From Fusobacterium_C necrophorum_A (GTDB lineage: Bacteria; Fusobacteriota; Fusobacteriia; Fusobacteriales; Fusobacteriaceae), in contig NZ_SBAP01000002.1 of assembly GCF_004134945.1 (NCBI RefSeq), positions 1-64,000 on the forward strand: 64,000 nucleotides of DNA, in the 5' to 3' direction. Within the stretch, counting starts at the first letter, position 1, and every line of letters begins with the position of its first letter. Below the pieces are notes generated by a model. The model was not told the origin of the DNA. It worked only from the letters and a program-made list of their open reading frames with translations, and searched no databases. Both the position numbers and the translations under genes were made by a program. Below, in pieces: positions 9,311 through 18,085 of the stretch.

Positions 9311-11243
9311 TTTTTATGTAACAACACCTATTTATTATGTAAATGGAGATCCCCATGTGGGAACTGCTTATACAACCATTGCCGCCGATGTCATGGCAAG
9401 ATATCAAAAATTAGCAGGAAAAACAGTATATTTTTTAACAGGGACGGATGAACATGGGCAAAAGGTAGAACAAACAGCTCATGAAAAAGGATTCACTCCG
9501 CAAGCATGGACCGACAAAATGGCTCCTGCTTTTACCGAAATGTGGAAGGCTTTAAATATCAAATATTCTGATTTTATTCGAACAACGGAGCCAAGACATC
9601 AAGAAGCTGTGAAAAAGATTTTGAAAGTGGTCCATGACAAAGGAGATATTTACAAGGGAGAATACGAAGGACAGTATTGTATTTCCTGTGAAACTTTCTT
9701 CCCGGAAAATCAAATCGTAGAGCCGGGACATTGCCCCGACTGCGGGAAAAAATTATCTACCGTAAAAGAAGAATCTTACTTTTTTAAAATGTCAAAATAT
9801 CAAGAGGCTCTGTTACAACATATTGAAGAGCATCCTGATTTTATTCTTCCTCAATCTCGAAGAAATGAAGTGATTTCTTTTATCAAACAGGGATTACAGG
9901 ACTTATCCATTTCTCGAAATACCTTTTCTTGGGGAATTCCGATTGAATTTGCTCCGGGACATATCACTTATGTTTGGTTTGATGCTTTGACCAACTATCT
10001 GACAGCGGTCGGTTATGAAAATAATTCCGAGAAATTTGAAACCTACTGGAACCATGCCAGAGTATGTCACTTGATTGGAAAGGATATTATTCGCTTTCAT
10101 GCTATCATTTGGCCGTGTATGTTACTTTCGGCGGGAATCAAATTACCGGACTCCATCGTTGTTCACGGTTGGTGGACTTCGGAAGGAGAAAAAATGTCAA
10201 AATCCAAAGGAAATGTGGTCAATCCTTACGATGAAATTAAAAAATACGGGGTGGATGCTTTCCGATATTATTTGCTACGAGAAGCAAATTTTGGAAGCGA
10301 TGGAGATTACTCCACCAAAGGAATTATTGGAAGAATCAATTCCGATTTGGCAAACGATTTAGGAAATTTATTAAATCGAACTCTAGGGATGTATCATAAA
10401 TATTTTCAAGGAAAGATTGTCTCTTCCGGGGAAATCCAAGAAATTGAAATTGACGTTTACAAACTATGGGAAGATACTCTAAGCCAAGTGGAAACACATA
10501 TGTACTACTATGAATATTCCAAAGCTTTAGAAGTGATTTGGAAATTTATTTCCCGTATGAATAAATACATTGATGAAACCATGCCATGGGCTTTGGCAAA
10601 AGAGGAAACACAGCAAAAAAGACTGGCAACTGTTATGAATACCTTGCTGGAAAGTTTATATAAAATTGCAGTTCTGGTTTCTCCTTTCATTCCGGAAGCG
10701 GCTCAAAAAATTTGGAATCAGCTTGGAATTAGCGAGGACATAGAAAAAGCTCAATTACAATCTCTTCACTGTGATGTTTCAGTATTTGAAAGTATTTTCC
10801 CGATAGGTCACGACTTAGGGAAGGCAAACCCTATCTTCCCAAGAATTGAATTGGTAGAGGAGGAGGAAAGTAAGGCGGATCCTATGCAAGTGAATCCGGA
10901 TTTAATCATAGAAAATCCGATAGACATAGACTATTTTAAGAAAACAAAAATTCAAGTGGTAGAAATTTTAGAAGTTTCTAAGGTAAAAGGTGCCGACAAA
11001 TTATTGAAATTCAAAGTATCCGTAGGAGATCATGTGCGACAAATTTTATCTGCCATTGCAGAATATTATCCAAATGCTCAAGAACTGAAAGGGGCTAAAA
11101 TTTTAGCAGTAACCAATTTAAAACCTCGAAAAATGAGAGGAGAAATTTCACAAGGTATGTTGTTGACAACGGAAGATGAGCAAGGAATTTGCCAAGTAAT
11201 TCAAGTTCCCAAAAATACAGCTGCCGGAACGGAAGTAGAATAA
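9303..11243 (+). CDS. metG: Methionyl-tRNA synthetase
   Basis: A 646-aa class I synthetase. The HIGH-type motif is in YYVNGDPHVGTAY, a zinc knuckle is visible as CISC ... CPDC (about residues 126-150), and GEKMSKSKGN is the KMSKS loop near residue 300. The last ~105 residues form the EMAP/Trbp111-like tRNA-binding domain (VVEILEVSKVKGADKLLKFKV), so this is the homodimeric full-length form. It overlaps the DUF374 gene upstream. No T-box leader is seen, unlike many Firmicutes. Confidence 0.97.
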   Translation: MNNFYVTTPIYYVNGDPHVGTAYTTIAADVMARYQKLAGKTVYFLTGTDEHGQKVEQTAHEKGFTPQAWTDKMAPAFTEMWKALNIKYSDFIRTTEPRHQEAVKKILKVVHDKGDIYKGEYEGQYCISCETFFPENQIVEPGHCPDCGKKLSTVKEESYFFKMSKYQEALLQHIEEHPDFILPQSRRNEVISFIKQGLQDLSISRNTFSWGIPIEFAPGHITYVWFDALTNYLTAVGYENNSEKFETYWNHARVCHLIGKDIIRFHAIIWPCMLLSAGIKLPDSIVVHGWWTSEGEKMSKSKGNVVNPYDEIKKYGVDAFRYYLLREANFGSDGDYSTKGIIGRINSDLANDLGNLLNRTLGMYHKYFQGKIVSSGEIQEIEIDVYKLWEDTLSQVETHMYYYEYSKALEVIWKFISRMNKYIDETMPWALAKEETQQKRLATVMNTLLESLYKIAVLVSPFIPEAAQKIWNQLGISEDIEKAQLQSLHCDVSVFESIFPIGHDLGKANPIFPRIELVEEEESKADPMQVNPDLIIENPIDIDYFKKTKIQVVEILEVSKVKGADKLLKFKVSVGDHVRQILSAIAEYYPNAQELKGAKILAVTNLKPRKMRGEISQGMLLTTEDEQGICQVIQVPKNTAAGTEVE

Positions 11244-11271
11244 GAAACATTCCAAACTCTAGGAGGATATT

Positions 11272-12156
11272 ATGAAAAAAATTACAAAGGCTGTTATCCC
11301 GGCGGCAGGATTGGGAACTCGAGTTCTTCCTGCTACCAAAGCTCAGCCAAAAGAAATGTTGAACATAGTAGATAAACCTTCTCTTCAATATATTGTAGAA
11401 GAGTTGGTTGCCTCTGGAATTCAAGATATTATTATTGTAACGGGAAGAAATAAAAATTCTATTGAAGATCATTTCGATTTTTCTTATGAATTGGAAAATA
11501 CTTTAAAAAAAGATGGAAAGACGGATTTATTGGAAAAGGTAAGCCACATTTCCGATATGGCTAATATTTTCTATGTTCGTCAAAATTTTCCAAAGGGCTT
11601 GGGGCATGCCATTCTAAAAGCAAAACCTTTTATTCAGGAAGAAGAACCTTTCATCATTGCCTTAGGAGACGATATTATTTATAATCCGCAATATCCTGTT
11701 TCAAAACAATTAATTGATTGCTACGAAAAGTATGGAAGCAGTGTTGTCGGTTGTCAAGCTGTTGCGAAAGAAGATGTTTCCAAATATGGAATTGTGAAAG
11801 CCGGAGAGTATTACGACAGTACAAGCTGTGAAATCAAAAATTTTATTGAAAAACCTACTTTGGAAGAAGCCCCTTCTACCTTAGCAAGTTTGGGACGTTA
11901 CTGCCTATCCGGTAAAATTTTCCAATATCTGGAAAAAGCAAAACCCGGAAAAAATGGAGAAATTCAATTAACAGACTCTATTTTATCTATGATACAAGCA
12001 GGAGAAAAAGTATTAGCCTATTCTTTTTCCGGAAAACGTTATGATATTGGAGATAAATTTGGACTTCTCAAAGCAAATATCGAATACGGATTGCGTCATG
12101 AAGAAATTCAACAGGAATTACGAGACTACCTGTCTTGCTTGTTGACAAAATTATAA
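11272..12156 (+). CDS. galU: UTP-glucose-1-phosphate uridylyltransferase
   Basis: A 294-aa nucleotidyltransferase with the N-terminal nucleotide loop AVIPAAGLGTRVLPATKA, the PKEML block right after it, ALGDDIIYN as the metal-binding Asp region, and GKRYDIGDKFG near the C-terminus. These are the GalU/GtaB signatures. It makes UDP-glucose for envelope glycans and LPS. TAGGAGGA lies upstream, 28 nt after metG. The metK promoter is embedded in its last codons. Confidence 0.95.
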   Translation: MKKITKAVIPAAGLGTRVLPATKAQPKEMLNIVDKPSLQYIVEELVASGIQDIIIVTGRNKNSIEDHFDFSYELENTLKKDGKTDLLEKVSHISDMANIFYVRQNFPKGLGHAILKAKPFIQEEEPFIIALGDDIIYNPQYPVSKQLIDCYEKYGSSVVGCQAVAKEDVSKYGIVKAGEYYDSTSCEIKNFIEKPTLEEAPSTLASLGRYCLSGKIFQYLEKAKPGKNGEIQLTDSILSMIQAGEKVLAYSFSGKRYDIGDKFGLLKANIEYGLRHEEIQQELRDYLSCLLTKL

Positions 12157-12170
12157 AAGTGTATTATAAT
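12142..12170 (+). promoter_or_regulatory. Consensus sigma-70 promoter for the SAM-I riboswitch and metK
   Basis: TTGACA (12142-12147), a 17-nt spacer and TATAAT (12165-12170), a perfect consensus that overlaps the 3' end of galU. Confidence 0.9.
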
Positions 12171-12183
12171 ATTTTTGTTAAAT

Positions 12184-12320
12184 ACCATCAAGAGAGATTG
12201 AGGGACAGGCCCTAAGATATCTCAGCAACCTACTGGAAAAGTGTGGTGCTAACTCCTGTCAGATGGAAGAGATAAAGGAAAATGTGTATCCCTGTCCATC
12301 ACGGATGGGGATTTTTATTT
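12184..12320 (+). ncRNA. SAM-I (S-box) riboswitch controlling metK, with transcription terminator
   Basis: The core shows the S-box landmarks in order: AAGAGAGATTGAGGGA, GGCCCTA, CAGCAACC and GGTGCTAACTCC. Helix P1 is CCATC (12185-12189) with GATGG (12262-12266). The terminator is ATCCC ... GGGAT (12288-12312) followed by T's. TCCATC (12295-12300) can pair either with GATGGA (12262-12267), forming an antiterminator, or inside the terminator hairpin. With S-adenosylmethionine bound, P1 holds GATGG and the terminator forms, so metK is off when its product is plentiful. Confidence 0.93.
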
Positions 12321-12353
12321 ATGATGTATGAATAAAGAAAGAGAGTGAGGATT

Positions 12354-13502
12354 ATGAAAAAATTTAACTATTTTACTTCTGAATTTGTATCTCCGGGACA
12401 TCCTGACAAAGTATCCGATCAAATTTCGGATGCGATATTGGATGCCTGCCTTGCCGAAGATCCGAATGCAAGAGTTGCCTGTGAGGTATTTTGTACCACG
12501 GGACAGGTCATTGTAGGAGGAGAAATTACAACCACAACCTATATTGATGTCCAAGATATTGTAAGAAAAAAAATTGAAGAAATCGGATACCGAGATGGGA
12601 TGGGCTTTGATGCAAACTGTGGAGTCCTAAGTGCCATTCATGCTCAATCTCCTGACATTGCTAGAGGAGTGGATATTGGAGGAGCCGGAGACCAAGGAAT
12701 TATGTTTGGAGGGGCGGTCAAAGAAACTCCCGAACTCATGCCGCTGGCAATTGTTCTAGCCCGTGAAATTTTAGTATTATTGACAAAACTGACTCGTTCT
12801 AAAGAAATCGCTTGGGCAAGACCTGATGCAAAATCACAAGTGACTCTTGCCTATGACGAGGAAGGAAATATTGATCATGTGGAAACCGTTGTTGTTTCCG
12901 TACAACACAATCCGGAGATCGGTCATGAAGAAATTCGTAAGACTGTCATTGAAAAAGTAATCGAACCCGTCTTAGAACGATATCACTTATCCAAAGACGG
13001 AATTACTTACCATATCAATCCGACAGGTCGTTTTGTCATTGGAGGTCCTCATGGAGACACCGGATTGACCGGAAGAAAAATTATTGTAGATACCTATGGA
13101 GGATATTTCAGACATGGAGGAGGAGCTTTCTCCGGAAAGGATCCTTCCAAAGTGGATCGTTCCGCCGCTTATGCAGCCAGATGGGTTGCTAAAAATATTG
13201 TAGCGGCTGGCTTCGCAGAAAAATGTGAAATTCAATTGTCCTATGCCATTGGAGTAGCTGAGCCGACTTCTATTAAAATCGATACCTTTGGAACAGCAAA
13301 AGTAGCGGAAGAAAAATTGGAAGAAGCTGTGAAAAAAATCTTTGACTTGACACCAAGAGGAATTGAAAAAGCCTTGGAGCTTCGAAGTGGCACTTTTTTA
13401 TACCAAGACTTAGCAGCTTTTGGACATATCGGGCGAACGGATATTGATGTTCCATGGGAAAGATGCAATAAAGTGGAAGAATTAAAGAAGGCTGTGCAAT
13501 AA
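12354..13502 (+). CDS. metK: S-adenosylmethionine synthetase
   Basis: A 382-aa enzyme making SAM from methionine and ATP. Visible signatures are SPGHPDKVSDQISDAILDA near residue 15, GAGDQGIMFGGA near 118 and the P-loop-like GGGAFSGKDPSKVDRS near 258. I set the start at the ATG at 12354, which has GTGAGG upstream, rather than an in-frame GTG nine bases earlier that overlaps this ribosome site. Expression is governed by the SAM-I riboswitch directly upstream, and a strong terminator follows. Confidence 0.97.
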   Translation: MKKFNYFTSEFVSPGHPDKVSDQISDAILDACLAEDPNARVACEVFCTTGQVIVGGEITTTTYIDVQDIVRKKIEEIGYRDGMGFDANCGVLSAIHAQSPDIARGVDIGGAGDQGIMFGGAVKETPELMPLAIVLAREILVLLTKLTRSKEIAWARPDAKSQVTLAYDEEGNIDHVETVVVSVQHNPEIGHEEIRKTVIEKVIEPVLERYHLSKDGITYHINPTGRFVIGGPHGDTGLTGRKIIVDTYGGYFRHGGGAFSGKDPSKVDRSAAYAARWVAKNIVAAGFAEKCEIQLSYAIGVAEPTSIKIDTFGTAKVAEEKLEEAVKKIFDLTPRGIEKALELRSGTFLYQDLAAFGHIGRTDIDVPWERCNKVEELKKAVQ

Positions 13503-13512
13503 ATAATCTAGG

Positions 13513-13545
13513 AGCTACATCTCTCTCAGATGTAGCTTTTTTCTT
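13513..13545 (+). terminator. Intrinsic terminator of metK
   Basis: A 10-bp perfect stem AGCTACATCT/AGATGTAGCT with CTCTC loop, followed by a T-run. Confidence 0.9.
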
Positions 13546-13549
13546 TTTT

Positions 13550-13591
13550 GTAACCAAGGTTACCGATTTTTTTCTTCGGTGCCTGTATAAT
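13550..13591 (+). promoter_or_regulatory. CRP/FNR-type operator and -10 box ahead of the bicupin gene
   Basis: GTAACC-AA-GGTTAC at 13550-13563 is a perfect 6-bp-arm inverted repeat. A TATAAT -10 box follows at 13586-13591 with no recognisable -35. If transcription starts about 7 nt after the -10, the operator is centred near -41.5, the classic class II activator position of CRP/FNR regulators. A GTAAC-N4-GTTAC layout resembles sites I recall for HcpR-like regulators; the factor itself is not in the window. Confidence 0.55.
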
Positions 13592-13617
13592 AAAAATATA
13601 GAAGGAGGAAGAGAGCT

Positions 13618-14298
13618 ATGAAAGAAATCAAAAAAATAAAAAAAGCGGAAGTATTTTTATTCCAAAATCAAATTGCAGTTTATCCTTTTCAAGTTTCCAG
13701 TATGATTCTATTGGAATCTGCTCTGGGAAGAATTACTTTGTTATCTATGGGAAAAGGGGAGGTAATTTCGGCAGAAACCATGCCTAAGCCCAGATTTTTT
13801 ATATTGATACAAGGAAACGCCTATTTGCAATTTACAGAAAAAAGTATGGCCATGAAAAAAGCTTTCTTCTTATCTGTCCCTGAACATTCTTTTTACTCCG
13901 TTCATGCAAAGGAGGACAGCATTTTTTTAGAAATAGAATATCATAGAGGAGGTACTTTTATGTCAGAAATAAAAACGATTCAACATCTTACAAGGGCTGC
14001 TTCTTTTGCCCTAAAAGATGAAATTTCATATGGAAAAGGACAAATTATGAGTAAAAATTTAGTCATGAATCATTCTATGGTCATGACATTGATGTCCTTT
14101 GATCAAGGGGAAAATTTATCTGCTCACAAAGCTCCGGGCGATGCTCTTGTGACTATATTGGAAGGAGAAGCAAAATTTTGGATTGACGGGAAAGAACATC
14201 TGATAAAAACGGGAGAAAATATCATTCTTCCCGGAAATATTTCTCATGCAGTGGAAGCCGTGACCCCATTTAAAATGTTACTTATCATTGCAAAATAA
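13618..14298 (+). CDS. Two-cupin-domain protein
   Basis: A 226-aa protein built of two cupin barrels, about residues 20-110 and 130-226. The second shows GENLSAHKAPGDALVTILEG, then IKTGENIILPGNISHAVEA, a classic cupin 1 and 2 motif pair with metal-binding His residues. The first barrel is weaker and seems to lack the full His set. Such bicupins are often sensors or small-molecule enzymes; no specific activity can be read here. GAAGGAGGAAG precedes the ATG. It is a single gene between two terminators, driven by a probable activator-dependent promoter. Confidence 0.75.
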   Translation: MKEIKKIKKAEVFLFQNQIAVYPFQVSSMILLESALGRITLLSMGKGEVISAETMPKPRFFILIQGNAYLQFTEKSMAMKKAFFLSVPEHSFYSVHAKEDSIFLEIEYHRGGTFMSEIKTIQHLTRAASFALKDEISYGKGQIMSKNLVMNHSMVMTLMSFDQGENLSAHKAPGDALVTILEGEAKFWIDGKEHLIKTGENIILPGNISHAVEAVTPFKMLLIIAK

Positions 14299-14333
14299 AA
14301 GAATATGAAATCATATATCCTAAAATATGCGCG

Positions 14334-14367
14334 AAAAAAGGAAAGCTTTACATGGCTTTCCTTTTTT
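14334..14367. terminator. Bidirectional terminator between the bicupin and SDR genes
   Basis: AAAAAAGGAAAGC / GCTTTCCTTTTTT, a 13-bp stem with an 8-nt loop and runs of A and T on its two sides. It serves the convergent genes on both strands, and the SDR stop codon lies in the loop. Confidence 0.88.
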
Positions 14368-15100
14368 CTGTCAATAAAAATAGAAAATTTATAACACTTT
14401 TAGGAAATTTTGAAAGAATGGAAACTGCAATTTTCATTCCTCTTGGAAAAATAATTCTCTCTCGTTTTTCTGTAATCGCCTGTATGGAAATATTCACAGC
14501 CTCCTCTTCTGAAAGCAAAAAAGGTTTCTTTCTCATCGTCTCTCCATTGACATCGTATAATCTCTGTGTTGCAATATAGCCCGGAAGAATATTGGTAACA
14601 TATATTCCCGTGCCTCGCAATGCTTCTCGATAGGCTTCACAAAGATAGTTTACCGCCCGTTTTGATTTACTGTAAACAGAAGCATCCCGATACTCCAATA
14701 AACCGGCTATAGAAGAAATGGCCACTAAATGTCCCTGTTTTTTCGGGAGCATAATATCTCTAGCAATTTCAAAAGCATGTAGAACCCCCGCTAAATTAGT
14801 ATCCAAACTATGGATGCATCCTTCTTGATCCAATTCTTTGGAAAGATTTCCATAGTATACTCCTGCTCCTGCTATCATCATATCCAAATCTTCTTTGGCA
14901 AAATCCTCTACTGCCCTTTTAAGAGCAAGTTTATCTTTTACATCGACTTTATAAGTTTTCAATTCCGGAAACCTCTCTTGCAATTTTTTGATTTTTTCCT
15001 CACTTCTTCCACAAACAGCAACTTCATGTTTTTGTTCCAAATATTTTTTTGCAAGACCCAAGCCAATTCCGGAGCTTCCCCCTGTAATAAAAATTTTCAT
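14348..15100 (-). CDS. Short-chain dehydrogenase/reductase
   Basis: A 250-aa classical SDR. The Rossmann nucleotide motif TGGSSGIGLG is at residues 6-15, followed by AGAGVYYG (the NNAG-type strand) and the catalytic SSIA ... YSKSK triad region (Ser near 140, Tyr and Lys near 153-157). The Arg in AVCGRSEEK after the second strand suggests NADP(H). The substrate cannot be predicted. It starts 21 nt downstream of the ABC importer gene and may be the last cistron of that unit. GGAGAGGAAAG precedes the ATG. Confidence 0.85.
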   Translation of the reverse strand: MKIFITGGSSGIGLGLAKKYLEQKHEVAVCGRSEEKIKKLQERFPELKTYKVDVKDKLALKRAVEDFAKEDLDMMIAGAGVYYGNLSKELDQEGCIHSLDTNLAGVLHAFEIARDIMLPKKQGHLVAISSIAGLLEYRDASVYSKSKRAVNYLCEAYREALRGTGIYVTNILPGYIATQRLYDVNGETMRKKPFLLSEEEAVNISIQAITEKRERIIFPRGMKIAVSILSKFPKSVINFLFLLTEKRKAM

Positions 15101-15121
15101 GTTCTTTCCTCTCCATTCATG

Positions 15122-16645
15122 TTAGAATATTTTTTCTTGAAGGATTCCATTTTTCACTAGATATTCTCTAGCAACTTCCTTTGCAGTTCTGCCTTTTACA
15201 TCGACTTCATAATTCATTCTCTGCATTTCTTCTTCTGTAATTTTTCCCGAAATTTTTTCCAGAATATTCCTTAATTCCGGATATTTCTGCAAAGTTTCCT
15301 CTCTCATAAAAGCTGCTCCCTGATAAGGGGGAAATAATTGTCTGTCATCTTTCAACAAAACAAGCTTATATTTTAATAACTCACTATCTGTTGAATAAGC
15401 ATCCAATATTTGAATATCTCCATGTTGAATTGCCTGATAGCGAAGAGAAGGCTCCATAGTTTTCACTTTGAAATCCAAACCATAAATTTTTTTTAGCCCC
15501 TGATTTCCATCTTCCCTATCGTGAAATTCCAAAGTAAAGCCTGCGACAATATCTTTCTCCACCTTTTTCAAATCTGAAATCTTATCAAGCTTTTTTTCTT
15601 TCGCAAACTCCTCAGGAACTGCAAGAGCATAGGTATTTTGAAATTTCATGGGCTTTAATAATACCAAGTGATCCTGTTCATAAATTTTTGTTTTAGCCAA
15701 CTCATAAACTTCTTCCGGAATATTAGAAACAGCTTCTTTTTCTTTCAAGAAAGAACTGGCTATCGTTCCTGTGAATTCCGGATAAATATCAATATCTCCT
15801 TTTTTCAATGCCTCATATAAAAAACTTGTCTTTCCAAAATTGGTTTTCAATTCCACCTTTAAATCCGTTTCTGTCTCAATCAATTCCTGATACATGTGAA
15901 TAATAATTTCAGGTTCCGCTCCTAATTTTCCTGCAATGATTAGCTCTTCTTCCCGCTTCATCGTTTTACTGAAAAAAGAAAAAACAAGGATGGCAAGTAT
16001 TCCTAAAAATACAAAGAGAATTCTCCTCAATTTTTGTTTTTCCAAAATACGAATTCCCGCATTGAATAAAATGGCAAGACAAGCGGAAGTCATCGCTCCC
16101 ATCAAAATAAGATTTCCATTATTTCGATCGATTCCCAATAGAATGAAGCTTCCCAATCCTCCTGCTCCAATCAGGGCTGCCAAAGTAGCCGTTCCAATAA
16201 TCATAACGGCAGAAGTTCTAACCCCTGAAATAATAATCGGCATAGCTAAAGCAAGCTCAAATTTTTTCAACTTCTCCCATTTTGTCATTCCAAAAGCGGT
16301 AGCCGCCTCTTCCAGAGAAGGATCTATTTCCTGCAAAGCTGTAATGGTATTTTGTAAAATCGGAAAAATGGCATATAAAACTAATGCCAAAACCGCCGGT
16401 ACCATTCCTATTCCTAAAAAAGGAATAAAAAATCCTAATAAGGCTAAAGAAGGAATCGTCTGTATGACACCTGTGATATGTAATATCCATTCTGACAATT
16501 TTTTACGATGAGAAATTCCGATTGCACAAGGAATTGCGATTATGATTGCCAACATCAAAGAGAGCAAAGAAATTTGCAAATGCTCAAATAAAGCTATCGT
16601 CCAGTCACCTTTTTTCTCTAAAAAAATTTTAAAAAAATTTCCCAC
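15122..16645 (-). CDS. Fused permease/substrate-binding protein of a quaternary-amine (OpuC/EgtU-type) ABC importer
   Basis: A 507-aa fusion. Residues about 1-215 are an OpuC/ProW-type permease, with six hydrophobic segments and the EAATAFGMTKWEKLKKFELALAMP coupling motif region. Residues about 230-507 are an OpuAC/ProX-type binding domain (AGKLGAEPEIIIHMYQELIE ...). Fused transporters of this build import glycine betaine, choline or carnitine; some members (EgtU) take ergothioneine. The ligand is not decidable by eye. The partner ATPase lies 9 nt upstream and a MarR regulator before that. Confidence 0.85.
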   Translation of the reverse strand: MGNFFKIFLEKKGDWTIALFEHLQISLLSLMLAIIIAIPCAIGISHRKKLSEWILHITGVIQTIPSLALLGFFIPFLGIGMVPAVLALVLYAIFPILQNTITALQEIDPSLEEAATAFGMTKWEKLKKFELALAMPIIISGVRTSAVMIIGTATLAALIGAGGLGSFILLGIDRNNGNLILMGAMTSACLAILFNAGIRILEKQKLRRILFVFLGILAILVFSFFSKTMKREEELIIAGKLGAEPEIIIHMYQELIETETDLKVELKTNFGKTSFLYEALKKGDIDIYPEFTGTIASSFLKEKEAVSNIPEEVYELAKTKIYEQDHLVLLKPMKFQNTYALAVPEEFAKEKKLDKISDLKKVEKDIVAGFTLEFHDREDGNQGLKKIYGLDFKVKTMEPSLRYQAIQHGDIQILDAYSTDSELLKYKLVLLKDDRQLFPPYQGAAFMREETLQKYPELRNILEKISGKITEEEMQRMNYEVDVKGRTAKEVAREYLVKNGILQEKIF

Positions 16646-16654
16646 ATTTACCTC

Positions 16655-17368
16655 CTAACGGAAAAACTCTTCTACAAACTGATTTGCCGGGTTCTCTCGA
16701 ATATTTTTAGGAGTAGCCAATTGTATTTGCTTCCCATTTTTCATAATGCAAATTCTATCTCCGAGTTTCATAGCTTCTTTCATATCATGTGTCACAAAAA
16801 CAATCGTCATTCCAAATTCTTTATGTATTTTTTTTATCAAATCCTGTAATTGATTTCTAGAAATAGGGTCTAAAGCACTAAAAGGTTCGTCCATCAATAA
16901 AATTTTCGGATTAAAAATAATTGCCCGTAAAATTCCGACCCGTTGTTGTTCTCCTCCGGATAAATCTCGAGGATAACGATTTGCATATTTCTCCGGATTC
17001 AATCCTACTCTTTTCATCAATTCTTTTGCTTTTTCTCGTCTTCTTCGCTTCTCCCAATTTTTCATTTCAGGAATCAGCTCTATATTTTCTAACACAGTCA
17101 AATTTGGAAAAAGAGCGATTTGTTGTAAAACATAACCAATATTGAGTCGTAATTGTCGGGTATTATAATCCTTACTATTTTTCCCCTCTAAATAGATATT
17201 TCCTTCTGTTTGTTCCAACAAACGGTTTATCATTTTTAATAGAGTTGTCTTTCCGCTTCCGCTCGGTCCCACCAGAATAAAGAATTCTCCCTGTTGAATT
17301 TCAAAATTTAAATCAGATACTACCTTTTTCCCTTCATATTCCTTGCTAACATGTTCAAATTGTATCAT
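16655..17368 (-). CDS. ATP-binding subunit of the quaternary-amine ABC importer
   Basis: A 237-aa ABC ATPase with Walker A GPSGSGKTT (residues 34-42), Q-loop QQIALF, signature LSGGEQQR, Walker B ILLMDEPFSALD and the switch His in FVTHDMKEA. It lacks the C-terminal CBS domains of osmosensing ProV/OpuAA, so direct ionic-strength sensing through CBS domains is unlikely. It overlaps the MarR gene by 14 nt and precedes the fused permease by 9 nt, forming one operon. Confidence 0.92.
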   Translation of the reverse strand: MIQFEHVSKEYEGKKVVSDLNFEIQQGEFFILVGPSGSGKTTLLKMINRLLEQTEGNIYLEGKNSKDYNTRQLRLNIGYVLQQIALFPNLTVLENIELIPEMKNWEKRRRREKAKELMKRVGLNPEKYANRYPRDLSGGEQQRVGILRAIIFNPKILLMDEPFSALDPISRNQLQDLIKKIHKEFGMTIVFVTHDMKEAMKLGDRICIMKNGKQIQLATPKNIRENPANQFVEEFFR

Positions 17369-17819
17369 ACTCTTCCTTTCTTATCTCTTCTAGGCACAAT
17401 CGAAATTGTTGATAAAATTTTTCAGATAATTCCAGTAATCTCTCCTGTTCCTCTATTGTTAAAGCAAGCATTGCTTTTTCTTCAATCATTACTAAAGGTT
17501 CTAGAATGTCGATAGCATATTTCCTGCCTTTTTCAGTTAATTTTATCAGTTTACTTCTTCCGTCTTTATTACTTTTTTCCAGAAAAATATATTCTTTTTC
17601 CAGATAGATTTTTATAGTTGTACCAACTACCTGTTTTGTAGAAAAAGTCTTTTCACAAATTCTATGTTGTGTAATTCCTTGAGGATTATAGTAAATCCAC
17701 ATTAAAATAAATAAACTTTTACTGTGAAGTCCATGTTTTCGAGCATAAGCTTCGTAAAGAGAAGAATGTTCATAATAGATTTTTGTATATTTCTTTCCCA
17801 TATTTTCTTTCATTAACAT
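17355..17819 (-). CDS. MarR-family regulator of the adjacent ABC importer
   Basis: About 154 aa with a winged helix: a GITQHRICEKTFSTKQVVGTTIKIYLEKEY-like helix-turn-helix (residues about 53-82) and DGRSKLIKLTEKG as the wing. It is the first gene of the importer operon, so it most likely represses that operon in response to a ligand. AAGGAG lies 4 nt before the first ATG and 10 nt before an ATG two codons later; either may be used. A TATAAT on the minus strand at 17880-17885 is the probable -10. Confidence 0.85.
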   Translation of the reverse strand: MLMKENMGKKYTKIYYEHSSLYEAYARKHGLHSKSLFILMWIYYNPQGITQHRICEKTFSTKQVVGTTIKIYLEKEYIFLEKSNKDGRSKLIKLTEKGRKYAIDILEPLVMIEEKAMLALTIEEQERLLELSEKFYQQFRLCLEEIRKEEYDTI

Positions 17820-17981
17820 TTTTCTCCTTTTCTATTCTTTTTAATGCTTCCAAACCCCTTACTTTGCATATTATAACTGCTTTCACCCTCCTTCATCGAT
17901 TCTCATATCACAATAAAATTCTTCAATTGGTCAAATATTTTTACTAATTTAATCTTACGATACTTTACAAAAAATGTCAAT

Positions 17982-18016
17982 AAAAAAGCAGCCAACTGGA
18001 TGATTCCAATCAGCTG
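17982..18016 (-). terminator. Intrinsic terminator downstream of niaR
   Basis: On the minus strand CAGCTGATTGGA and TCCAGTTGGCTG form a 12-bp stem with several G-U pairs and an ATCA loop, followed by CTTTTTTA. There is no T-run on the other strand. Confidence 0.8.
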
Positions 18017-18085
18017 TTTCTTAACAACACTATTTTAAAGCATTCAAAATAACTTAGAGCACTTTGAGATAGCCCTTTTTATTCT

